Below, in pieces: positions 15,175 to 22,336 of a stretch of 27,592 nt of DNA. This stretch comes from Limnohabitans sp. GTDB taxonomy: Bacteria; Planctomycetota; Phycisphaerae; Phycisphaerales; SM1A02. The stretch covers positions 1 through 27,592 of the forward strand of contig JASGCF010000006.1 in the NCBI GenBank assembly GCA_030054275.1, read 5' to 3'. How positions within the stretch are numbered: the stretch's first letter is position 1; each line of letters begins with the position of its first letter. The notes beneath the pieces were generated by a model. The model worked only from the letters and a program-made list of their open reading frames with translations. It did not search any database and was not told where the DNA came from. Position numbers and translations under genes: made by a program.

Positions 15175-15297
15175 GTGCGTCCTTCATGAGGTAGTACGCG
15201 CGGCATCACACGATCTCTCAACTGGTGAAAGAATTCGCCCAGAATTTCTGCGCGCACCCTCGCGCCGCTCTTCGTGTGCAGAGGGTAGTCTTCGCGG

Positions 15298-16434
15298 ATG
15301 GAGTCACGGAAGTCCGACGCCTGCTCGCCACACACAGACAGCGCGGAACACGCGCTTCGTGCAGCTGTGTCACTGGCGGATCTCGCCCGCATCGCTGCAA
15401 CGCGCATCGAACCAACAGCGTGGGACTACTACCGTTCTGGGGCTTGGGACGAAACAACGCTCGCGCGCAACGAAGTCGCGTGGCGCGAACTTGAGATTCA
15501 CTACCGCGGCATGGTGGATGTCTCGAAGCGCTCCATGAGAACGACGCTTTTCGGCCGCGAAATTGCGTGTCCTCTCATCGTCGCCCCAACGGCCATGCAG
15601 AAACTCGCACATCGCGATGGCGAGTGCGCAACAGCCCGCGCCGCGAGTGCTGCGAATCTACCCATGTGCCTCTCGAGTCTCGCAACCACAGCGTTGGAAG
15701 AGGTACGCGCCGCGACTGCCGGACCACTTTGGATGCAGGTGTACATCTCGCAGGATCGAGGCTTCACGCGGGATCTGGTTGCTCGGGCGGATGCGGCTGG
15801 AATTGAAGCCTTCGCGGTGACCGCCGACACACCCGTGTGGGGCGTCCGCGAGCGCGATATGCGCAACGGATTCCGCGTGCCAGATGACCTCCGTATCGTC
15901 AATCTCGAGCGCCCCGGCGGCCCCACTGGTCACTCGGGTGTGGGCATGGGCGGCGCGCTTTCGTGGACCATCGATCCGAGCCTCACATGGCGCGATGTTG
16001 AACTCCTCGCGTCGTGGACCACGCGGCCGATTCTTGTGAAGGGCCTGTGTCGGCCCGATGATGTTCGTGCTGCCTTCGACGCGGGCGCGAAAGGTGTGTG
16101 GATTTCGAATCACGGCGGCAGACAACTCGACGGTGCACCAGCGACTGCGAGTGTTCTTGCGCCCTGCGCAGAAGCGGCTCATGGTCGCGGCGCGGTGATC
16201 GTGGATGGCGGCATCCGTCGGGGCATCGACATGCTTCGCGCCATCGCGCTTGGTGCAGATGCCGTTGCGATCGGGCGACCCGTGCTGTGGGGACTCGGCG
16301 CGGGAGGCGAAACTGGCGTCACTCGCGCACTGGCGATGCTGTCACAAGAGTTCGACCTGGCCATGGCGCTTGCTGGCGTTCGTTCGATTTCCGAAATCCG
16401 CGCGCTCGCGGACGGATTGGTGCGTGTACGCTGA
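15298..16434 (+). CDS. FMN-dependent alpha-hydroxyacid dehydrogenase/oxidase (lactate dehydrogenase/glycolate oxidase family)
   Basis: Oxidises an L-2-hydroxyacid (lactate, glycolate or similar) to the ketoacid with FMN. A 378-aa TIM barrel. AWDYYRSGAWDETTL (41-55) is the N-terminal family motif; APTAMQKLAH (96-105) and MQVYI (Tyr149) contact FMN and substrate. ILVKGL holds Lys248. SNHGGRQLDG contains catalytic His272 and substrate-binding Arg275, and DGGIRRGIDMLRAIALGADAVAIGRP binds the FMN phosphate. All catalytic residues are present. No membrane insert is seen between about 180 and 225, so it is probably a soluble oxidase or dehydrogenase rather than an LldD-type respiratory enzyme. GAGGG lies 12 bases before the ATG, rather distant. 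The next gene starts four bases after the stop. Exact substrate is undetermined. Confidence 0.93.
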   Translation: MESRKSDACSPHTDSAEHALRAAVSLADLARIAATRIEPTAWDYYRSGAWDETTLARNEVAWRELEIHYRGMVDVSKRSMRTTLFGREIACPLIVAPTAMQKLAHRDGECATARAASAANLPMCLSSLATTALEEVRAATAGPLWMQVYISQDRGFTRDLVARADAAGIEAFAVTADTPVWGVRERDMRNGFRVPDDLRIVNLERPGGPTGHSGVGMGGALSWTIDPSLTWRDVELLASWTTRPILVKGLCRPDDVRAAFDAGAKGVWISNHGGRQLDGAPATASVLAPCAEAAHGRGAVIVDGGIRRGIDMLRAIALGADAVAIGRPVLWGLGAGGETGVTRALAMLSQEFDLAMALAGVRSISEIRALADGLVRVR

Positions 16435-16438
16435 ACCG

Positions 16439-17569
16439 ATGCTTGGTGTGACTCTTTCCGCGTGTTTCACGGTCTTTTTGTCGGCACATGTACCTTTTGG
16501 TACGACCGACACACGCGCGGAAACCGCGATCGAACATGTCCTCATTGTGAGTGTCGACGGCCTGCGTGCGGATGCGCTTCTGCCACCGTCGATTGCGCAA
16601 TTCCCCGCTTTTGCGCGGGTTCTACGCGGTCCACACACGCTCGAAGCGCGTACCGATGCTGAGTTCACGATCACGCTGCCCAATCACATCTCGATGCTCA
16701 CGGGTCGACCCGTCGGTGGCGAGGACGGACACGGTTGGAAACAAAACGACGAGCCGCCTGGCGCGAAGCAAGGCGGCACAGTGCACGCGAATCGTGGTTT
16801 CTATGTGGCGAGCGTGTTCGATGTGGCACACGATCGCGGTGTGAAAACCATGGTGGCCACGACGAAGACCAAGTTCTGGCTGCTTGAGCAGAGTTACTCG
16901 GATGCGAAAGGCGCTGTCGACCTCGTTGAGCCAGATGAAGGTCGCGGGAAGATCGATCGCTTTCTCTTTTGCGAGAAGACCGAGGATTTGGCTGAGTCTG
17001 TGTGCGATCGATTGCTGCGTGCACGCGGTCGTACCCTCGACTTTGTGCACTTTGCTGCGCCGGATGCTGCCGGCCACGGCTACGACTGGATCATGACTCC
17101 TGGCTCGAAGTACATGGAGGCGATCGCGGCGGTGGACAGCGCGATGGCAGCGATCCTCGACACCATCGAAGGGACGCCGCGACTCGCGGGAAAGACTGCG
17201 ATCGTGCTCACAGCAGATCACGGCGGCGGCGTTCCCCGAAAAACGCACACAGACGCGACCTGCCCGCTGAATTTCTGCATCCCCTTTGCGGTCTGGCTTG
17301 GCGGGCCACGGGAGGCGGCAGACCTCTATCTGCTCAATCCGAGCCGCACACGACCTCCGCGCGAAGATCGCGGTACCCGCGACGCGCCTTCCCAACCGAT
17401 TCGCAACGGGGATGCAGCCAACACTGCGTTGCAACTGTTGGGACTGCCGAGTGTTCCGGGTTCTCGCTTCGGTGTGGGCGCACCAACGACGGCGGAGGTT
17501 GATCGAGCAGGCGAACCTCGCGTCGGCGGCCTGCAACTTGCAGCCGAACCAACGCCAGCAAGGCCGTGA
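16439..17569 (+). CDS. Exported type I phosphodiesterase/nucleotide pyrophosphatase (alkaline phosphatase superfamily)
   Basis: Hydrolyses phosphodiester or phosphomonoester bonds with two metal ions. The N-terminal signal (MLGVTLSACFTVFLSAHV) is short and ends near TRAETA. VLIVSVDGLRADAL contributes metal ligand Asp40; FTITLPNHISMLTGR carries nucleophile Thr79 in the T-x-PNH context of NPP enzymes. DAAGHGYDW and LTADHGGG give the remaining Asp/His ligands. The length of 376 aa fits a single catalytic domain. ATG 16439 lies four bases after the dehydrogenase stop, which suggests translational coupling; a GTG at 16424 would overlap that gene. The C-terminus (after GVGAPTTAEV) is low complexity. 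The longer open frame back to 16205 is inside the dehydrogenase and not credible. Pairing with a hydroxyacid dehydrogenase has no obvious pathway logic. Confidence 0.9.
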   Translation: MLGVTLSACFTVFLSAHVPFGTTDTRAETAIEHVLIVSVDGLRADALLPPSIAQFPAFARVLRGPHTLEARTDAEFTITLPNHISMLTGRPVGGEDGHGWKQNDEPPGAKQGGTVHANRGFYVASVFDVAHDRGVKTMVATTKTKFWLLEQSYSDAKGAVDLVEPDEGRGKIDRFLFCEKTEDLAESVCDRLLRARGRTLDFVHFAAPDAAGHGYDWIMTPGSKYMEAIAAVDSAMAAILDTIEGTPRLAGKTAIVLTADHGGGVPRKTHTDATCPLNFCIPFAVWLGGPREAADLYLLNPSRTRPPREDRGTRDAPSQPIRNGDAANTALQLLGLPSVPGSRFGVGAPTTAEVDRAGEPRVGGLQLAAEPTPARP

Positions 17570-17645
17570 TGTTCGCGTTGGCGAAAATCGCGCCGACAGT
17601 GTGACGGATGGCTAGAAAAACCGACCTTGCTCGACGGAGAGGCTG

Positions 17646-17717
17646 AGTTTTTCGGACTTCCGGCATGACCGCGACCATCGACTTGTCGTGAGAAAGAGTC
17701 AAAGTTGCCGAAAAACT
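17646..17717. repeat. Perfect 10-bp inverted repeat with 52-base spacer
   Basis: AGTTTTTCGG (17646-17655) and CCGAAAAACT (17708-17717) are exact reverse complements. They lie in the 271-bp gap between the phosphodiesterase and the second PEP-CTERM-like gene. It could close a long-range RNA stem or be a paired protein-binding site. Two AGTGGT copies (17735 and 17746) follow. Confidence 0.6.
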
Positions 17718-17773
17718 GCCTGAACTGTTTGGCCAGTGGTCAATTAGTGGTAGGTTTGCGGCACTAGGGAAGG

Positions 17774-17832
17774 CGGACATTCGTCCGTCTCGATAGAAGG
17801 GAAAGACGAGCGGGAACTCGTCTTTGAGGGAG
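17774..17832 (+). promoter_or_regulatory. Stacked hairpins and ribosome site in the leader of the PEP-CTERM-like gene
   Basis: Hairpin a: CGGAC/GTCCG (17774-17778, 17783-17787), loop ATTC. Hairpin b: a perfect 9-bp AAAGACGAG/CTCGTCTTT (17802-17810, 17817-17825), loop CGGGAA. The stem ends one base before a GAGGGAG ribosome site (17826-17832), eight bases from ATG 17841. Such a stem could stabilise the mRNA or tune translation. Confidence 0.65.
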
Positions 17833-17840
17833 TTTGGAAA

Positions 17841-18488
17841 ATGGGTCTCAATACGCGTATCGCCGCTTCGGCGGTTGTCGCGTTGGCGTCGGCTTCCGCC
17901 GCCAATGCGGGTTTTGTTTTCGCCTCTGCGAACCGCTCTGTTGAAGCGACCGCCGATGCGACAACCGATGTCTCCTCCGATGCCGCCTTCGGCACATGGT
18001 TTGATTCGGCGAGCGTCTTTGCGACCTCGTCGAACGCCCTGTCCCAGCACGGCTCGCAGTTGGCTGCGACTTCGATGAACTTCGCCGGCGCTGCGCAAGT
18101 GAGCGCAACGACTGGCGGCGTGGCAAGTGCTACGAGTTTCGCGATCGTCGACTTCCGCTCCGACATGGAGCAGGTCGTGTCGTTCATCGTGGGTCTCACA
18201 AGCACTGCATCGGGCGGCGGCTTCAACTCCGTCCTCGTGACGCTCACCGACACCACGACTGGCGTTGTGCGGCTCTCCGCAAGCGCGACCGCAGCCTTCA
18301 GCGGCAGCCTCACGCTTGATGTGAACCACAACTACCGCCTCGTCATCGACGCTGATGCAGGTGTGCAAGGCGCTGGAAACTCGCTGGGTCAGTACAACAT
18401 TGCGTTCAACGCGCCAGTGCCTGCTCCGGCAGCTGCTGCGCTGCTCGGCCTTGCGGGTCTGACAGCGAAGCGTCGCCGTCAGCGCTGA
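17841..18488 (+). CDS. Exported protein with PEP-CTERM-like sorting tail (second)
   Basis: A 215-aa surface or matrix protein of unknown function. The signal peptide MGLNTRIAASAVVALASASAANA has a clean AxA site before Gly24. The mature part is rich in Ala, Ser, Thr and Val with predicted beta structure and no cysteine, similar to secreted PEP-CTERM substrates. The tail VPAPAAAALLGLAGLTAKRRRQ contains the PAP motif, hydrophobic segment and basic end expected for exosortase-type sorting. GAGGGAG eight bases upstream gives a confident start. The strong leader hairpin and a hairpin just after the stop suggest a free-standing, possibly highly expressed gene. No exosortase or modification gene is in the window. 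It shares only the tail with the 6994 protein, not the body. Confidence 0.83.
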   Translation: MGLNTRIAASAVVALASASAANAGFVFASANRSVEATADATTDVSSDAAFGTWFDSASVFATSSNALSQHGSQLAATSMNFAGAAQVSATTGGVASATSFAIVDFRSDMEQVVSFIVGLTSTASGGGFNSVLVTLTDTTTGVVRLSASATAAFSGSLTLDVNHNYRLVIDADAGVQGAGNSLGQYNIAFNAPVPAPAAAALLGLAGLTAKRRRQR

Positions 18489-18492
18489 TCGG

Positions 18493-18556
18493 AGATCTTC
18501 TCAACACGCTCCGCGAGGCGGAGTGGGTTCGTCAGGATACGAAAAGCAGAAGATCT
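18493..18556 (+). terminator. Hairpin nested in a 9-bp inverted repeat after the PEP-CTERM-like gene
   Basis: An 8-bp stem with one G-T pair (18507-18514 with 18518-18525, core CTCCGC/GCGGAG, 3-base loop) is enclosed by AGATCTTCT (18493-18501) and AGAAGATCT (18548-18556), an exact inverted repeat. It begins five bases after the stop. A terminator or 3' stabiliser is likely; there is no T tract. Confidence 0.5.
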
Positions 18557-18586
18557 GACCTCAGAGAGAGGAAACATCCGAAAGAA

Positions 18587-18603
18587 CCGAGGCGAAACCT
18601 CGG
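18587..18603. terminator. Small hairpin in the convergent gap
   Basis: A perfect 6-bp CCGAGG/CCTCGG stem with loop CGAAA, between the PEP-CTERM-like gene and the HAD gene, which converge. It may terminate the minus-strand sulfatase operon. The rest of 18489-18778 shows no credible gene. Confidence 0.35.
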
Positions 18604-18778
18604 CGGGTGTCTCTCGTCCAAATTCCTTGGGCAGGGTCGGGCGACGTGGCTCGTCAGTTGCGGCGTCACTTCGATCTGATCGCCCCCTCAACCTCAGTTC
18701 CCTTCGACACGCGCGGAGACGTCCGCGCGTGCCGTGCTTTTTGCAGCCCGTTCTTTGCGCTCGAGGACGCACCTGTGC

Positions 18779-19840
18779 TCACCGATCTCGCGCGGCCGCT
18801 GCGGGGTAGATCGTCGCCCAGTCGTGCGCCATGTCGATGCGCAGCCAGCCGTCTCCACCCGCGCGGTCAAGAGCCCGATCAAGCCGCCCTACCTTCGAGT
18901 CACGGTCGTACGCCCACTCGCGCGCCTCGTCGGTGTGATGGACGATCGCAGCGAGCCGCACTCCGTCACCCGCGACGGTCCACTCGAGCATCTCGAGGTC
19001 GCCATCCGAGTTTCCGAACGCCATCGTCGGCCGACGACCGATGCGTCGCATGATGCCGATCGGCTTGCCAGCGCGGTCATCGAGGAACACGATCTCGCCC
19101 GCACTCCGCACCTCAGGGCGCGGACCGTCGGCGTCGTAGACGAACTTCGGCTCGCTCCCGATGACCTGCTCGGTCGGGATGCCGTATCGCTCGGCTGCGA
19201 AGGCACGCACGAACTCCGTGCCACCACCCGACACGATGAATGTCCGAAATCCGTTCGCGCGCAGGTAGGCAAGCAACTCCAACATCGGCTGATACACCAT
19301 GTCGCGATAGAGGAGGCCCGTTTCGGGATGCCGCGCGTCGTCGAGCCATGCGCGCACAGTCGCGCGGAACTCGTCGACGGTCATACCGCCGTGCGTGGCC
19401 GCCATCAGTTTCGCGACGGCCGCTTCGCCCTGCGCGGCCACCGCGCTCGGATCGCGCCTCAGAATGGACGCAAACGGCTCCTCTGTCTCCCACTCGGGAT
19501 GCGCGTCGCGCAGCGCCTTCACACGGTCGACCGCAAAGGCGAGTTGCACGTAGAACGGCTGCTCCGCCCACAGCGTGCCATCCTGATCGAACACCGCAAT
19601 CCGGTCTTCGACGGGAACAAACTCGGGGCTTCCGGCGGCGGTTGCACGGGCGACGGTATCGACGATCCGCTGCTTCGCGGCGCCCTCACGCCAAGATGGG
19701 AGCGCATCGCACGCAACCCGCGGCACGTCCACAGCGCGCACGCTGCTGCAGCCTCCCCCGAGGCCAAGTGCGTACGCGGCAACCCCCCAAGAGACCAGAG
19801 ACAGCGTCGCGGCAACGACGCGCATGCATGGTGTCGCCAT
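18779..19840 (-). CDS. Exported HAD-superfamily hydrolase (phosphoserine phosphatase-like)
   Basis: A predicted phosphatase of 353 aa outside the cytoplasm. The N-terminus is a signal sequence (SLVSWGVAAYALGLGGGCSS); Cys31 may be a lipid attachment site, although GGGC is a poor lipobox. HAD motif I is VFDQDGTLW with nucleophile Asp85 and Asp87. Motif II is FIVSGGGTEFV. A lysine lies in GKPIGIMRR, and motif IV is FGNSDGDLEML. The FDQDGTLWAEQPFYVQL block is characteristic of a HAD subgroup that I associate with sulfatase neighbours in other bacteria (from memory). I chose ATG 19840; a TTG six bases earlier and an ATG at about 19825 are alternatives. It is the last gene of the operon sulfatase, DUF2959, HAD, 30 bp after DUF2959. 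Single-row GC counts are high: 42/60 at 19081 and 39/60 at 19441. Confidence 0.85.
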   Translation of the reverse strand: MATPCMRVVAATLSLVSWGVAAYALGLGGGCSSVRAVDVPRVACDALPSWREGAAKQRIVDTVARATAAGSPEFVPVEDRIAVFDQDGTLWAEQPFYVQLAFAVDRVKALRDAHPEWETEEPFASILRRDPSAVAAQGEAAVAKLMAATHGGMTVDEFRATVRAWLDDARHPETGLLYRDMVYQPMLELLAYLRANGFRTFIVSGGGTEFVRAFAAERYGIPTEQVIGSEPKFVYDADGPRPEVRSAGEIVFLDDRAGKPIGIMRRIGRRPTMAFGNSDGDLEMLEWTVAGDGVRLAAIVHHTDEAREWAYDRDSKVGRLDRALDRAGGDGWLRIDMAHDWATIYPAAAARDR

Positions 19841-19870
19841 CGTCAAACTCCAGCCTGCTCAGCGCGGGCG

Positions 19871-20521
19871 TTACTTGGTCGCTGGCGGCGTCGGGCCTTT
19901 GGTCGATGAACTCTGCATTTCAAGCTCAAGCTTGGCGGACAAGTTCGAGATGCTCGTCTGAAGTGCGGCCGCGCTCTTTTCAGCTTCCGCCACAAAAGGA
20001 CGCACCGCATCGATTCCATCTTGCGTGAGATCGTTTGCAAGCAGGATGCGAATATCCGACAGCTTCGTCATCAAATCGCCGTACGAAGACTTCACCGAGG
20101 CGAGGTCTGCTTGCAATGAGGTGAATCGGCTCGCAAAAGCCTCACGTCGCGAAGCCGCGACTTGCTTCGAAGCGTCGCTCGAGAGACCTGCCGACTCCGC
20201 CTCCCACGCCTTGACGTACTCCTCGGTACGGCTTGTAAGCGATGCCCACGCCGACTGAGCCTTCTTCGCGTCCGCCTCCAAGCGGTCCATCGCCTTCGAA
20301 AAATCCTCAAAGGCACGCGTGCGATCTTGTGCGCTCTCAATCGCTCGCGCAGCCGCGACGACGCTTGCGACCTGTTCGCCGCCACGATCAAGCATCGACT
20401 TGGTATCGCGCATGCTTGCTGTCGTTGCATCGATGCGCTTTGGACCTGCGGCACCGCAAGCAGCAAGCGAAACGCAGGTCGTCACGGTAAAGATCAAGAA
20501 TGTTGTTCGGAGACGCATCAT
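19871..20521 (-). CDS. DUF2959-like coiled-coil lipoprotein
   Basis: A 216-aa envelope lipoprotein. The signal ends in lipobox LAAC (Cys at about residue 22). The rest is almost entirely helical with heptad-like spacing of hydrophobics, probably coiled coil at about 35-120 and 125-205. The composition and the DTKSMLDRG, SYGDLMTKLSDIR and AAALQTSISNL segments match DUF2959, a family without known function. GGAAGGG about eight bases upstream supports ATG 20521 (an adjacent ATG at 20518 is equivalent); the frame is open nine more codons to 20548, which would overlap the sulfatase gene. It sits 23 bp after the sulfatase and 30 bp before the HAD gene. Its GC is lower than both neighbours in sampled rows (32/60 at 20041, 33/60 at 20281), so it may have a different history. 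Confidence 0.82.
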   Translation of the reverse strand: MMRLRTTFLIFTVTTCVSLAACGAAGPKRIDATTASMRDTKSMLDRGGEQVASVVAAARAIESAQDRTRAFEDFSKAMDRLEADAKKAQSAWASLTSRTEEYVKAWEAESAGLSSDASKQVAASRREAFASRFTSLQADLASVKSSYGDLMTKLSDIRILLANDLTQDGIDAVRPFVAEAEKSAAALQTSISNLSAKLELEMQSSSTKGPTPPATK

Positions 20522-20544
20522 GGTGTCATCCCTTCCTTTACGAC

Positions 20545-22161
20545 TCACTGTCCCTGCGGCTTGCTCACGGCTTCCATCACGCGCTCAAGGTTGAAACTGC
20601 CGGGCTTCTGACGCGGCGGGAACTCCCGGAAGCTCTGGAGCCACCGCGCGACATAGGCGCCCGCCGGCGCGATCGCAAACATACGCTCGAGATACCACCG
20701 CTGGTAGCCGATCGAGTTCTCATCCCGCGCACGCTCAAAGGGGTCCATTCGCAGGTTGGTGAGAATCGGCGCGCGCAGTTCGGTGAACGGGTTCTGCCAG
20801 ACCTCGAGGCCTTCGGCTTCTTGGATGAGGAACATCACCTTCCAGTTGTCGTAACGCAGCGCGGCCACGCTGCCGTCGTCGGTCCAGTAGATGAACTCCT
20901 TGCGCGGCCACTTCGCCTCGCCCTTCAACGCCGGCAGCAGGTTGTAGCCGTCGATATGCACCTTGTAGTTGCGTCCGCCGATCGACTGCCCCTTCTTGAG
21001 GTCGTCGACGACCGTCGTGTTGCCGGCTGCAGCGAGCAGCGTCGGCAGCATGTCCTCATGCGCGCCGATGTCATTCACGATCGTGCCGGGCTTGATCGCG
21101 CCAGGCCAACGGATGACGCACGGCACGCGGTAGCCGCCCTCCCACGGGGTGTTCTTCTCACCCTTGAACATCGTCGTACCGCCGTCCGGCCACGTGAAAC
21201 TCTCGGCTCCGTTGTCGGTCGAGTAGATGATGATCGTGTTGTCGAGTTGTCCCAGCGCCTCGAGCTTCGCGAGGAGAACGCCGATCTGCCGATCGTGCTC
21301 GACCATGCCGTCGGCGTAGATGCCGAGTCCGGTCTTCCCCTCCGCGTCGGGCGCGAGGTGCGTGAAGATGTGCATCTTCGTCGAGTTCCACCAGAGCAAG
21401 AACGGCTTCTCGTCCTTCACCGAGCGCTCCATGAAGGCCATCGCCTTGTCGTTCACCTCGGCGTCGATCGTCTCCATGCGCTTCTTCGTCAGCGGCCCCG
21501 TATCGGTGATGCGACCATCAGCGAAGCTGTGGATCACACCGCGCGGCCCGAACTTCTTCTTGAACTCGGGGTCCTTCGGATAGTCGGGATTCTCCGGCTC
21601 TTCCTCGGCGTTCAGGTGATAGAGGTTGCCGAAGAACTCGTCGAAGCCGTGCGCGGTCGGCAGCATGTCGTCGCGGTCGCCAAGGTGGTTCTTGCCGAAC
21701 TGCCCCGTCACGTAGCCTTGCGCCTTCAGGAGGGTCGCGAGCGTCGGATCCTCCTTCTTCATGCCTTCAGGCGCACCGGGCAGTCCGACCTTGGTCAGGC
21801 CAGTACGGATCGGCGACTGGCCGGTGATGAATGCCGCGCGGCCCGCGGTGCAACTTTGTTGGCCGTACCAGTCAGTGAAGATCGCGCCTTCGCGGCCGAT
21901 GCGATCGATGTTGGGCGTCTTGTAGCCCATCATGCCCATGTTGTAGGCGCCGACGTTGAATTGTCCGATGTCATCGCCCCAGATGACGAGGATGTTCGGC
22001 TTGCGCGCCGCAACTTCCGGCGACTTCGCCGCGTCACGCGCCACAGCGGCATCGGCCGCGCTCGTCGACAGCGCACAGCCTGCGAGCATCGCAAGTGTTG
22101 GAACAGCGGTCGCGAGGACCCCGAGCAGGTGACGGAGGACGGGGCGAGCGTGCGGTTGCAT
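20545..22161 (-). CDS. Lipoprotein sulfatase (arylsulfatase-like, formylglycine type)
   Basis: Hydrolyses sulfate esters, probably at the cell envelope; 538 aa. The signal peptide ends in lipobox LAGC (26-29). ILVIWGDDIG places metal ligands Asp63/Asp64. SCTAGRAAFITGQ contains the C-x-A-x-R motif (104-108), in which Cys104 is converted to formylglycine, so a maturation enzyme must exist elsewhere in the genome. GKNHLGD (156-162) and YSTDNGAESF hold further active-site residues. TPWEGGYRVPCVIRWPG and AHEDMLPTLLAAAG are typical S1-family segments. ATG 22161 begins a proper signal; the frame is open 23 codons further to 22230. It is first in a three-gene operon and divergent from a LysR gene, with a palindromic operator candidate 104 bp upstream. 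Substrate (aryl or carbohydrate sulfate) cannot be told. Confidence 0.95.
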   Translation of the reverse strand: MQPHARPVLRHLLGVLATAVPTLAMLAGCALSTSAADAAVARDAAKSPEVAARKPNILVIWGDDIGQFNVGAYNMGMMGYKTPNIDRIGREGAIFTDWYGQQSCTAGRAAFITGQSPIRTGLTKVGLPGAPEGMKKEDPTLATLLKAQGYVTGQFGKNHLGDRDDMLPTAHGFDEFFGNLYHLNAEEEPENPDYPKDPEFKKKFGPRGVIHSFADGRITDTGPLTKKRMETIDAEVNDKAMAFMERSVKDEKPFLLWWNSTKMHIFTHLAPDAEGKTGLGIYADGMVEHDRQIGVLLAKLEALGQLDNTIIIYSTDNGAESFTWPDGGTTMFKGEKNTPWEGGYRVPCVIRWPGAIKPGTIVNDIGAHEDMLPTLLAAAGNTTVVDDLKKGQSIGGRNYKVHIDGYNLLPALKGEAKWPRKEFIYWTDDGSVAALRYDNWKVMFLIQEAEGLEVWQNPFTELRAPILTNLRMDPFERARDENSIGYQRWYLERMFAIAPAGAYVARWLQSFREFPPRQKPGSFNLERVMEAVSKPQGQ

Positions 22162-22264
22162 GAGAGAGTGACTCCGTGGATCTGGAGAGGTATCAAACGA
22201 TGCTGACGACTTGTCGAGCGCTGAGGCCAAGACTGACCAAGGCCTGAAGTGGAGCGCGGAAGGT

Positions 22265-22295
22265 ATTCCCTAGGGAATGATGCGTCCAATGCATC
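22265..22295. promoter_or_regulatory. Putative LysR operator between sulfatase and lysR-type gene
   Basis: ATTCCCTAGGGAAT (22265-22278) is a perfect 14-bp palindrome and includes a T-N11-A arrangement (22264-22276). It is followed at once by a second inverted repeat, GATGC-N7-GCATC (22279-22295). It lies 58 bp before the LysR ATG and 103 bp before the sulfatase ATG, where LysR-type regulators bind. Confidence 0.7.
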
Positions 22296-22336
22296 CAAGT
22301 TGTCATTTCGATACGCTTTGTGCATGAACTGCGCCC

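Larger units (their letters stand above)
14799..15297. other. Divergent intergenic region, repeat-rich and structured
   Basis: About 500 bp between the MgtC/DUF4010 gene (minus) and the FMN dehydrogenase (plus). It holds the 15-bp array (14893-14945), the 7-bp purine array (15028-15062), a 24-codon plus-strand frame (15064-15138) and three hairpins (15082-15174). Promoters for both genes must lie here, but I cannot place them. Part of it (14799-15002) may be coding if the longer start is used. Confidence 0.6.

Noticed and set aside
17616..17652. AAAAAC/GTTTTT pair as an intrinsic terminator of the phosphodiesterase
   Set aside because: Only six A/T-rich pairs with a 25-base unpaired interior; the overlapping 10-bp repeat 17646/17708 is the better pairing.
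17729..17756. TTGGCC-N16-TAGGTT as a sigma-70 promoter for the 17841 gene
   Set aside because: Weak match to both boxes; not distinguishable from chance.
17334..18368. 344-codon minus-strand frame across the phosphodiesterase end and PEP-CTERM-like gene
   Set aside because: Overlaps two convincing plus-strand genes and an intergenic leader; composition rich in Arg, Cys and His with no motif.
18479..18772. 97-codon minus-strand frame directly after the HAD gene
   Set aside because: Very Arg-rich, overlaps the end of the PEP-CTERM-like gene and spans the terminator-like hairpins.
18734..19909. 391-codon plus-strand frame opposite the HAD gene
   Set aside because: Arg-rich composition, no domain, and fully antisense to a motif-complete HAD hydrolase.
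20500..22206. 568-codon plus-strand frame opposite the sulfatase
   Set aside because: Arg/His/Val-rich shadow of a GC-rich gene; the minus strand carries a complete sulfatase with all motifs.
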